In this document: piece by piece, positions 1 to 8,686 of the stretch
How the letters are laid out: each line of letters opens with the position of its first letter
Position numbering within the stretch: position 1 is the first letter of the stretch
NCBI RefSeq assembly: GCF_000165395.2
Contig: NC_067396.1
Span: 992,001-1,056,000 of the forward strand
Direction: 5' to 3'
DNA length: 64,000 nucleotides
From: Babesia bovis T2Bo
Taxonomy: Eukaryota; Apicomplexa; Aconoidasida; Piroplasmida; Babesiidae
Notes under the pieces: generated by a model
What the model saw: only the letters and a program-made list of their open reading frames with translations
The model's database searches: none
Told to the model about the DNA's origin: nothing
Translations under genes and position numbers: made by a program

Positions 1-706
1 CTGCCAGTACCTCTCCCCCCTAACCGGTGAACTCTATACGGCAGTGAGTGCCACCTTCGGTGGAACATACCTCTCATGGGTACTATACCTATCAGATGCG
101 CTTGAAGGTGGACTACAGTCACTGTCAGAGGCATTTCGTGACATTGAATGCCGTGGTTGCAGAGAATGTGACCCCAATAAGTGCAAGAAGGGACATCATG
201 GTGACAATGGCGGTGGACAGTGTTGATGCCAATCAATCGTATCATGTACCGGGGTATTACCGGTATTGTATAGACATGGCTTCAGCTACGGTAACCCATT
301 CAATCTGGAGGGGTACCGGCAGGGGGATGGAAAGGATGATGGAGATTATAGTATTATGGACAAGACGAATGACAGTACTAAGAAGTGTCATCAATTCTTA
401 GACAGTCTCAGTGCAGTGATCAAGAAGAAGGAAGAAGCCACCCCGAAGGAACATCCCTTGACAAAGTTACTATCAGAAGTCGGCAAGCTCCAATACGACA
501 TACGGCTCCCCTGGATATTTGTTCTCACGGTAGCGTGGCTAGTGGCAGTACTCTACCTTGCATTTGGTGCCATATGGCCACTGGACTGGACACATATGAG
601 GTCGCATTGGTTACGGGGTGGAGAACACCAGTGGCAGTGTATGTGGTATAAGGTGATGACGGGACGCAAAGGAGTGGAATTAGTGGAGTATTTTGGTAAG
701 ACATAG
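1..706 (+). pseudogene. ves1-alpha-type (VESA1) 3' end with in-frame stop
   Basis: This is the 3' end of a variant erythrocyte surface antigen gene whose 5' part lies outside the window. The reading frame starting at base 2 matches the C-terminal ~230 residues of the intact VESA1 gene at 8687-12827 almost throughout: a Cys-containing segment, the membrane segment that begins LPWIFVLT, and the short cytoplasmic tail. At 224-226 the frame has TGA where the intact gene has GGA. Downstream the same frame stays open to TAG at 704-706, so this is a single nonsense change and not a frameshift. VESA1 proteins are exported to the surface of infected red cells. The copy would be truncated before its membrane anchor, so I call it a pseudogene or a donor of segments for gene conversion. 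Readthrough or a sequencing error cannot be excluded. Confidence 0.85.
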
Positions 707-1477
707 TGGCGCCTTCGGCGCAACGGTGCTAAATGATATACACTAGTGTCACTCACTATATATAGTAGCGCTATAGGTAGTGTTCTTATAGTGGGCATTA
801 AAAGCCTACACATTCCAGTGAAACCAGTCCATTAAGCAGTGCTAATATAGAGTAACTGGGATATATATGGAAGGCTTGAGTTAGTTCACTGAGCAGTTGC
901 TGGGCGCCCTTCCACGGTACCACACACATTCAAATTTACCCAGTGGGTTCCATAGCATGGCAGTGACTGCAGTAGGTAGTGCAACTTATGACGTACATAC
1001 AGTACATATCATTGGGGGTCATATTATGGCGCCAGGGGCGCAACACTGTCTCTAGGGGTGGTCATGTGGAGTAATTGTAACATAGAAAGCCCATGGGTTC
1101 CACCCACACTTTGGCACCAATTGAAGGAAACAGTGTTATTGTAGACATGTGTAGTAACAATTGAGAGGAACGGTATCATTGTAGACAAGTGTAGCAACAA
1201 CTGAAAGAAACAGTGTTACTGTAGACATGTGTAGTAACAATAGAAAGAAACAGTGTTATTATAGTCATAGGTCTCCAGGACGGTGTAACGCAAATGTTGT
1301 TATGCTGTTGGTATAGCTTTAGTCAGGTAGTTTATACGTTTTAGTTGTGTCTCCACTGAAACTGTGGCTTAGCTTTGGGTAATTCTTTGGTAAAAGTTTC
1401 ATAGAAAAGTAGTAGCATTTTTGCTAAAGGTTTCATAGAAAAGTAGTAGCTGTTAGGGGTGGTGTATGGTGTTGTAG
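707..1477. other. ves 3' flank, no gene seen
   Basis: I see no coding exon here. The segment from about 740 to 1010 resembles the 3' flank of the intact ves1-alpha gene (about 12850-13140). The shared stretches include the words around 'cattccagtgaaaccagtcc' and 'gtaccacacacattcaaat', so gene end and flank were duplicated together. GC hairpins lie at 708-721, directly after the stop codon, and at 1028-1041. A 40-nt tandem repeat occupies 1118-1262. Two copies of a unit containing 'tttcatagaaaagtagtagc' lie at about 1388-1453. They are the reverse complement of the units of the array at 5249-5532. Confidence 0.7.
1118..1262. repeat. 40-nt tandem repeat, about 3.6 copies
   Basis: Four successive units begin with CAA near 1118, 1158, 1198 and 1238. 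Each contains a variant of 'aacagtgttattgtagaca' followed by 'gtgtagtaa'. The period is 40 nt by direct counting and the copies differ by a few bases. Confidence 0.85.
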
Positions 1478-1785
1478 GTCAGAAGAAGTGCCACGAGTTC
1501 CTGGGAACACTGACCAACGTAGAAGCGAGCACCGAGTTCACAAAACTCACCACCTCCATCAACCAGCTCATCTACACCACCAGGCTCCCCTGGATATTTG
1601 TTCTCACAGTGGCCTGGCTAGTAGCGGTACTCTACCTTGCCTTTGGTGCCATATGGCCACTGGACTGGACACATATGAGGTCACACTGGTTACGGGGTGG
1701 AGAACACCAGTGGCAATGTATGTGGTATAAGGTGATGACAGATAGGAAGGGGGTGGAGTTGATAGAGTATTTTGGTAAGACATAG
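1478..1785 (+). pseudogene. solitary ves last exon, beta/alpha mosaic
   Basis: This is a single ves last exon. An intron acceptor (..ttgtag) precedes it and the frame ends at TAG 1783-1785. No upstream ves exons are present. The first part (starting QKKCHEFLG and continuing to LIYTTRLPW) matches the ves1-beta last exon at 6396-6718. The part after the membrane segment (HWLRGGEHQWQC... to EYFGKT) matches the ves1-alpha tail and not the beta tail (HCRGWFRKGS...). It is therefore a chimera of the two subunit types, with the switch inside the conserved membrane segment. Without a promoter or first exons it is probably an untranscribed fragment. Confidence 0.8.
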
Positions 1786-2009
1786 TGGCAAAGTAGTGTT
1801 AGAGATTGTAAATAAATACAGTAAAAAGTAATGCAATACACCAAGTAGCCAACACGCGTTAACTAGCATTACAGACAACTAGTCATAATAGTAGCACTCA
1901 TTCACCACTATTTTAGTGATAAGAGTAGCAATTTTATGAGGCATACAAGTTACACGTCTTCACATAGTTACTGCCAATGTATAGTTGTATGTGCAGTAAA
2001 ACATTGGTA

Positions 2010-3145
2010 CTACTTTTAATAGTGATTTCTTTAAGGATTTGATAGTGATTTCTTGAAGGATTGATAGTGGTTTCTTGAAGGATTGATAGTGGTTTCTTAA
2101 GGGATTGATAGTGATTTCTTTAGGGATTGATAGTGATTTCTTGAAGGATTTGATAGTGGTTTCTTAAAGGATTGATAGTGATTTCTTTAGGGATTGATAG
2201 TGATTTCTTTAAGGGTTGATAGTGATTTCTTGAAGGGTTTGATAGTGATTTCTTAAAAGATTGATAGTGGTTTCTTAAAGGATTTTATAGTGGTTTCTTT
2301 AGGGATTGATAGTGTTTTCTTGAAGGATTTGATAGTGGTTTCTTGAAGGGTTTGATAGTGGTTTCTTAAAGGGTTTGATAGGGTTTTCTTTAGGGATTTG
2401 ATAGGGTTTTCTTGAAGGGTTTGATAGGGTTTTCTTAAAGGATTTGATAGTGATTTCTTAAAGGATTGATATGGTTTTCTTTAGGGTTTGATAGTGGTTT
2501 CTTAAAGGATTTTATAGTGGTTTCTTTAGGGATTGATAGTGATTTCTTTAAGGATTTTATAGTGATTTCTTTAGGGATTGATAGTGATTTCTTAAAGGAT
2601 TGATAGTGATTTCTTAAAAGATTGATAGTGATTTCTTTAGGGATTGATAGTGATTTCTTTAAGGATTTTATAGTGATTTCTTAAAAGATTGATAGTGATT
2701 TCTTTAAGGATTTAATAGTGATTTCTTGAAGGTTTAATAGTGGTTTTCTTAAAAGATTGATAGTGATTTCTTAAAGGGATTGATAGTGATTTCTTTAGGG
2801 ATTGATAGGGTTTTCTTGAAGGGTTGATAGTGATTTCTTAAAGGATTTAATAGTGATTTCTTGAAGGGTTGATAGGGTTTTCTTAAAGGATTTTATAGTG
2901 ATTTCTTTAGGGTTTGATATGGTTTTCTTTAGGGTTTGATAGTGGTTTTCTTAAAGGATTGATATGGTTTTCTTTAAGGGTTTGATAGTGACTTCTTAAA
3001 AGATTGATAGTGATTTCTTAAAAGATTGATAGTGATTTCTTTAAGGATTTAATAGTGATTTCTTTAGGGATTGATAGGGTTTTCTTAAAAGATTGATAGT
3101 GATTTCTTTAGGGATTGATAGGGTTTTCTTAAAGGTTTGATTATC
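2010..3145. repeat. minisatellite, ~21-nt AT-rich unit, ~50 copies
   Basis: More than 1.1 kb is built from variants of the 21-22 nt unit 'gatagtgatttctttaagga'. Variable positions alternate between GTGG/GTGA/GGGT and between TTTAGGG/TTGAAGG/TTAAAGG. Unit length varies by one or two bases, so any reading frame through the array is an accident. I see no function. It separates two ves fragments of opposite orientation. Confidence 0.95.
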
Positions 3146-3153
3146 TTTAATAG

Positions 3154-3788
3154 TACTTTTTATTGAATGTTTGAAGGTGTTCGGTGATGTGGGTATATTA
3201 TGCCGCTGACAGCTGATCCATCTTTGTAAGATTTTTTCTGAGGCATATATCACCCTAGTGGCATTTGATGTGACACGTAGTGTCTATACAGTGACTAAAG
3301 CTGTCCACTACATGAGGCTACACCAGGAAGCCCAGATGGTAGCTGTATCCATGGAACTAGAGAGTCACTAGCCTACACAGTTGTAACAACGTAGAGGATG
3401 GCGATGTAGACTAGTGAAGTACCAATGTTACAGAAATACTCTATATGCGACCAATATATCTCCCCACTGAATGCCGCATAAAACTGCGTCGATAACACTG
3501 TTAAGATTCCACAGGTAATGTGCACACTATCAACACTTGAAAAACACCGACTTCTCCACAAAACCTCTGCTGCAACTACTGTCAAACTATGGTACAAAAC
3601 ATTTAGCCACAATAAGGCTAATCTTTCATGGAATATTTAATAAACATACTGCATTACTCCAAATAATTACACGAGAAAACTCATTTACAGCAAATTACAT
3701 AAACCCAAAATATACTTCACAAAACCACTGTTTGAAATCACTAGCCTGAAGAGAACCCCGAACACCTTCAAACATTCAATAAAAAGTA
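3154..3788. repeat. 31-nt perfect inverted repeat flanking ~570 bp
   Basis: The 31 bases at 3154-3184 are the exact reverse complement of 3758-3788. The repeats enclose about 573 bp of non-repetitive DNA containing a decayed membrane-protein frame. The left copy sits at the edge of the minisatellite and the right copy lies about 80 bp before the next satellite array. This looks like the footprint of an inversion, of an inserted segment with terminal inverted repeats, or of fold-back recombination. No transposase is present. Confidence 0.85.
3373..3612 (-). pseudogene. fragment of a hydrophobic multi-pass membrane protein
   Basis: This minus-strand frame of about 79 codons is rich in hydrophobic runs (..YFCNIGTSLVYIAILYVVTTV at its end) and stops at 3373. 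It has no convincing ATG, since the frame opens at TTG. No other exon could be attached. Babesia ves regions are known to contain families of multi-transmembrane genes and this could be the decayed tail of one. I cannot assign the family. It lies wholly inside the 31-nt inverted repeats. Confidence 0.35.
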
Positions 3789-3871
3789 TCAACAAACCCT
3801 AACCGGACTTTTTGGAAAACCTTATCAAAAGTAGTACCAAAGTTTTACTGAAAATGGAACTAAAGAATTAC

Positions 3872-4631
3872 ACTACCAATGTGTAAACGTCACTAGAGCC
3901 AGGTCACAGCATTGACTACCAATGTGTAAACGCTGAACTACCAATGTGTAAACGTCACTAGAGCCAGGTCACAGCATTGACTACCAATGTGTAAACGTCA
4001 CTAGAGCCAGGTCACAGCATTGACTACCAATGTGTAAACGTTGAACTACCAATGTGTAAACGTCGCTAGAGCCAGGTCACAGCATTGACTACCAATGTGT
4101 AAACGTCACTAGAGCCAGGTCACAGCATTGACTACCAATGTGTAAACGTCACTAGAGCCAGGTCACAGCATTGACTACCAATGTGTAAACGCTGAACTAC
4201 CTATGTGTAAACGTCACTAGAGCCAGGTCACAGCATTGACTAACTATGTGTAAACGTCACTAGAGCCAGGTGACAGCATTGGCAACTATGTGTAAACATC
4301 ACTAGAGCCAGGTCACAGCATCGGCAACTATGTGTAAACGTCGCTAGAGCCAGGTCACAGCATTGACTACCAATGTGTAAACGTCACTAGAGCCAGGTCA
4401 CAGCATTGACTACCTATGTGTAAACGTCACTAGAGCCAGGTCACAGCATTGACTAACTATGAGTAAACGTCACTAGAGCCAGGTCACAGCATTGGAAACT
4501 ATGTGTAAACATCACTAGAGCCAGGTCACAGCATTGGAAACTATGTGTAAACATCACTAGAGCCAGGTCACAGCATTGACTACCAATGTGTAAACGTCAC
4601 TAGAGCCAGGTGACAGCATTGACTAACTATG
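3872..4631. repeat. ~43-nt tandem repeat array
   Basis: About 18 units alternate 'accaatgtgtaaacgtcact' with 'agagccaggtcacagcattg'. Some units lack the second half, giving ~22-nt short copies such as those near 3930 and 4045. A few bases vary between copies. No coding content is seen. Confidence 0.9.
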
Positions 4632-4743
4632 TTTCCTTTAGCCTACCCCGAATAGCCCCTACATTTCTACCAAAGTTTTGTCAACATTGGCACCAAACTT
4701 TTATGAACTTTTCATGTAACCTTGTACTACTATATACAAAAAC

Positions 4744-4923
4744 GTTAGCCAGTTTTACGTTTCCCTACTGTTGAAAACCCACCCAAAGGATAGCCAGTTT
4801 TACGTGTACCTACTGTTGAAAACCCACCCAAAGGATAGCCAGGTTTACGTGTACCTGCTGTTGAAAACCCACCCAAGGGATAGCCAGTTTTACGTGTACC
4901 TGCTGTTGAAAACCCGCTAAAAA
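4744..4923. repeat. 45-nt tandem repeat, four copies
   Basis: Four units of exactly 45 nt share 'tagccagttttacgt' and 'ctgttgaaaaccc'. The last unit decays at its 3' end. The array follows directly after the 43-nt array. Confidence 0.9.
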
Positions 4924-5038
4924 GTTAGCCAACCTTCTCATGAATCACCACTAGAATATAGTAGAGGTATCACTAGGCTTTTTCTAATGTGATTACTTGA
5001 ATATTCCTCAGATGCCACTAGAATTCTACAATACCGTC

Positions 5039-5205
5039 TAACCCTGTGTATACCGCAGTATCACTATTGTCTAACCCTGTGTATACCACAGTATCACTAT
5101 TGTCTAACCCTGTGTATACCTAGTATCACTATTGTCTAACCCTGTGTATACCTAGTATCACTATTGTCTAACCCTATGTATACCTAGTATCACTGCTTGT
5201 AACCC
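5039..5205. repeat. 32/33-nt tandem repeat, five copies
   Basis: Units contain 'taaccctgtgtatacc' followed by 'agtatcactattgtc'. The first two are 33 nt and the later ones 32 nt because one base is lost in the middle. The word TAACCC resembles telomeric units, but this is a longer and different repeat. Confidence 0.85.
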
Positions 5206-5248
5206 TATGAAATCACTCTGTAATCTTATCCACTTAATACCCCTAAAA

Positions 5249-5532
5249 GCTACTACATTTCTATGAAACCTTTACCAAAACGCCACTACATTTCTATGAA
5301 ACCCCTGCCAAAACCGCTACTACATTTCTATCAAACCCTTGCCAAATACGCTACTACTTTTCTGTGAAACCCCTGCCAAAAACGCTACTACATTTCTGTG
5401 AAACCCCTGCCAAAACGCTACTACTTTTCTGTGAAACCCCTGCCAAAACCGCTACTACTTTTCTGTGAAACCCCTGCCAAAAACGCTACTACTTTTCTAT
5501 GAAACCTCTGCCAAAAATACTACTACTTTTAT
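5249..5532. repeat. 33/34-nt tandem repeat, about nine copies
   Basis: Units read 'gctactacttttctatgaaa' followed by 'cccctgccaaaa', with single-base changes and an optional extra A. Two reverse-complement copies lie at about 1388-1453, next to the plus-strand ves exon fragment. This array lies next to the minus-strand fragment at 5728-6107. The repeat therefore travels with ves ends. Confidence 0.85.
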
Positions 5533-5727
5533 ACTAAACTTTATCTGAGGTTATAACTACACATCAACAAATTTTGATGCTCCAATCTCACTACGGGTAT
5601 TCCATGTGATACTGTTGCGCGCCAACTGTTACACTGTCAGGTGCTATCCACCACCCCAACCCTTTGCTCCAGATAAAAATACCGTCCTTAGTGTACTATT
5701 GTCCTTTTTCATTTCACCACCCCTACA

Positions 5728-6107
5728 CTACCTCCCACCAAAATACTCCACTATGCTTCTCCCCTTTTTCTTACCCACCATCAAGATCTCCCATGGACTC
5801 AGACTACCCTTCCTGAACCATCCCCTACAATGCGACCTCATATGTGTCCAATCCAGTGGCCATATGGCACCAAGTGCTAGATAGAGTACCGCTATTAGCC
5901 AGGCTAACGTGAGGACAAAGATCCAGGGTAGCCTGGTGGTGTAGATGAGTTGGTTGATTTCATGGTGGAGGCCACTAGCACCGATGCCTGTCTTGAGGTG
6001 GTTACCCTTGAGGACAGCCTCTAGTGTTTTTAGGAACTCGTGACACTTCTTCTCACTACCTACACCACCATTTAATACCCCTAGGGCACTGTTGCGCCGA
6101 AGGCGCC
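5728..6107 (-). pseudogene. truncated ves1-beta-type gene end (last exon only)
   Basis: On the minus strand the last exon of a ves1-beta-type gene runs from 6059 to the stop at 5728-5730. It has an intact frame, membrane segment and the beta tail (HCRGWFRKGS...). Upstream the copy keeps the end of the preceding intron, including its GC hairpin (6094-6107). Similarity to the intact ves1-beta gene stops abruptly near 6110, before the previous exon. The fragment is therefore a 5'-truncated duplicate with a breakpoint inside an intron. Confidence 0.85.
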
Positions 6108-6395
6108 CTTATAGAACTTTCAGCAAAAGTGCAACCAAACTTTTGTGAAACTTTTATCAAAACCATTACTAAACATTTACTGAATATACGATGAAAATTT
6201 TAATAAAATCACTACGAAAGCTTTACTAACTTTTCTGGAGTAATTCTACGAACTGTCCACCAAAAAAACGCTGCAACCCTATCCACATCACCATCCCTAA
6301 CAGCTACTACTTTTATACTAAACTTCCATGTAACCTTTGATGAACATATCTACATTATCCCTAGTTATCGCGCTGAAGGCGCCACTACTTTGCCA

Positions 6396-8358
6396 CTACC
6401 TCCCACCAAAAAACTCCACTATGCTTCTCCCCTTCTTCTTACCCACCATCAGTACCTCCCATGGACTCAGACTTCCCTTCCTGAACCATCCCCTACAATG
6501 CGACCTCATATGTGTCCAGTCCAGTGGCCATATGGCACCAAAGGCAAGGTAGAGTACCGCTACTAGCCAGGCTATGGTCAGCACAAAGATCCAGGGCAGC
6601 CTGGTGGTGTAGATGAGCTTATTGATTTCTTTAATGAGTTTATTGAAGGGAGTGTTATTGTCCTCTTTAATGATGCTTTCCAGAGTACTTAGGAAGTCGT
6701 GACATTGCTTGTTCTGACCTACATCACCATTTAATACCCCTAGGGCACTGTTGCGCCGAAGGCGCCCTTATATATAGCACTAGACTAATAGTACTTACTT
6801 GGTGTAGCACTGTCACTGTCAGTCCCACTGGTATTGATGGTCCCCTGGATACCGATGAGCACCAGTGGGCAGTAGCCACAGGCGGCCATTAGGTAGTGGG
6901 TAATACAGTCCCTCTTGAGTTCTGTCTTTTTGTCATAGCTATCTCCTTCTAGATTGAGTGTGCCACTCTCCATCTTTCCTTGCATCCTATCCACCAGCTC
7001 TCTGTACCCCTGACTATATGGCAATGCACTGAGCCAGTATAGGATTTCCCGGATGGTCCTAGGTTTCCTAGAGACAGGAGTGGCACTTGTAGCACTAGTG
7101 GCCGGCTTCGCCGGCAGAGTAGTTATTCCCTTGGCCCCGGCACTACCTGCCCGGAAGTACCCACTTGCCAGGATGTGGAGTACCAATAGGGGGTACTGCT
7201 CACAGATGGATTCAGTTTTATTGTCCTTCTTCAGTGCTTCCTTGGCATTCTCATAGATACTACTGTAGTACTCAGCTACACTATCTGGGTCACATTGGTA
7301 CTACAGAGGAGGTGGACTTACCACCAGTCTTGTCACCTAACGAGGCAAATTCTTTCCACGGGATGCTATTTTTCTTATCTTTACCCGCAAGTATTTTCCA
7401 CACGACGTATCCAGTCCCATTTTTAATCCTATCCAGGTCATAGCCCATGGCCGCCATGAATGATGCAAGTCCCTTATTCTCAGCATTCTCTATGTTGTTC
7501 AAACTACTTTCCTCCCACCTTCTCTCGCTGCCCTTAGCGTTGCACGTCAGGAACCCCAACTGACTGAGTCCACTCCAGATGAGACATACTGACCCTAGGA
7601 AAATACGGGCCAGGAGGTGGACCTTAGTGGAGTCACTGGATATGGAGGTCCAAAGGAAGGGATCTGTGGAGGGACTGGAACCACTACTAGCGGTATTCTT
7701 TTTGCAGTAGGCCGAGAGGTAGCATTTGTTGTTACCAACACCATTGGCACCGGTACCACACTGGCTACACTCATGACAGGTAGTAGTACCTCTACCACCG
7801 GTACAACACCCACCAACACCACCAGTACATGTACATTTACACTGCCCTCCTATACCCTCTGTTCCCTTAAGACAACAAGTATCCCCTTCCTTCCACCCAA
7901 CCCACTTCTGTAGTCCCAGTGCCAAGTGGTCTATCAGTGTCCTTATGACCTCGGTGCCACCGGCACAAGTACTACTGGCAGCACTAGTGCTGCCACTAAG
8001 GAGTCCCAGGTCAGTGAGCACTGGTAGCACTAATGTCTTCTCCTGCTCTAGGAGCAGGTCATCCCAGTACCTGTGAGTGCTTGGACCAGGGGACCCCGGG
8101 TCCTTGGCGTCATACAGTAGGTCCTTTATTGCCTTGGCAAGGTAGCACAAACAGTCTGTGTGGTCGTGTGGGAGCTAGTGTTAGTGCTATTGACTTACGG
8201 GGAGGATTATCTGTGCTTGGCGGCGCCGCCGGCGCCGTCTTCTCATTCTTCTTACCATCCTTACCAGTTACCCTTAGGACCCAGTCAATGGCCTCCTTCA
8301 GGTTGGTGGGAGCCTGGGTGAGGCTTTCATGAGGCTTCCAGGCTGCGGGTGCTGACAT
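6396..8358 (-). CDS. ves1b: ves1-beta-type variant surface antigen (VESA1b-like), short form
   Basis: This gene encodes a VESA1-type subunit, a family displayed on infected red cells and tied to antigenic variation and cytoadhesion in B. bovis. Proposed exons are 8358-8199, 8155-7321, 7283-6799 and 6718-6396. The introns are 43, 37 and 80 nt, and every junction is in phase 1. Together they encode 600 residues starting at ATG 8358. A Cys/Gly-rich segment lies at about residues 140-195, the family block TIREILYWLSALPYSQ falls in exon 3, and the single membrane segment is at about 533-557 with a ~43-residue tail. The coiled-coil and second Cys-rich part seen in the alpha gene are absent, so the protein is less than half the alpha subunit. 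It could be a natural short form, an internal deletion, or a ves2-like member. It diverges from the alpha gene across a shared intergenic region. Confidence 0.85.
6753..6766. repeat. GC hairpin element (GGCGCC-TTC-GGCGCC type), ves-associated
   Basis: This is one of a set of short perfect or near-perfect hairpins with a 5-6 bp GC stem and a 3-nt loop. It lies in the last intron of the ves1-beta gene. Others are at 708-721, 1028-1041, 6094-6107, 6370-6383, 7101-7115 (stem GCCGGC), 8222-8236, 8484-8497 and 8708-8720. They occur in introns, 3' flanks, the intergenic region and also in coding exons (7101, 8222, 8708). I saw none in the core part of the window. Their role is unknown. Confidence 0.75.
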
Positions 8359-8686
8359 TATGTTACCACCCCTTGTTTCGAGAGTGTCCAGTAAGGGTGG
8401 CACTATATGGTAGTCAGTGGTAGTGACAGTGTAGGTATCGGGGTGGAATCCTAGGGAGGTGGAGCGCGCCGTAAAGAGATAGGGGCGCCTTCGGCGCGAC
8501 AGTGTCCTAGGGGATTCCACTGTAACAGTTGCATCACCACCAAGGCAGTACCTAGTGGAATCCCATAGAATAGTATGCGCGCCACCAATCTACGGGCGCG
8601 CTCAGTATATATAGGATTCCACCCCGATAGACACTCCACTGCCTCACCACTGTGAGTACTCTTGAGTACTCCTAGAAGCACTGACA
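8359..8686. promoter_or_regulatory. quasi-palindromic divergent ves1 promoter region
   Basis: The 328 bp between the two divergent start codons are built as nested inverted repeats. 8436-8453 is the perfect complement of 8612-8629 (18 nt), 8462-8470 of 8595-8603 (9 nt, GC-rich), and 8507-8521 of 8554-8568 (14 of 15). All are centred near 8533-8537. In B. bovis, divergent ves1-alpha/beta pairs flank a quasi-palindromic bidirectional promoter at the locus of active transcription, and this segment has that layout. Sequence alone cannot show whether it is active. Confidence 0.75.

Noticed and set aside
3041..3253. Minus-strand frame of 70 codons
   Set aside because: It lies mostly within the 21-nt minisatellite, and its repeated peptide is a by-product of the repeat.
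5039..5205. TAACCC words suggesting telomeric repeat
   Set aside because: The period is 32-33 nt with a unique middle part. No run of short telomere units is present.
2010..5532. Regularly spaced repeats that could suggest a CRISPR array
   Set aside because: The units are directly tandem with no unique spacers, no cas genes are present, and the organism is eukaryotic.
7617..7913. Plus-strand open frame rich in Thr and Gly
   Set aside because: It is the antisense of the Cys/Gly-rich part of the ves1-beta gene, and its composition simply mirrors that.
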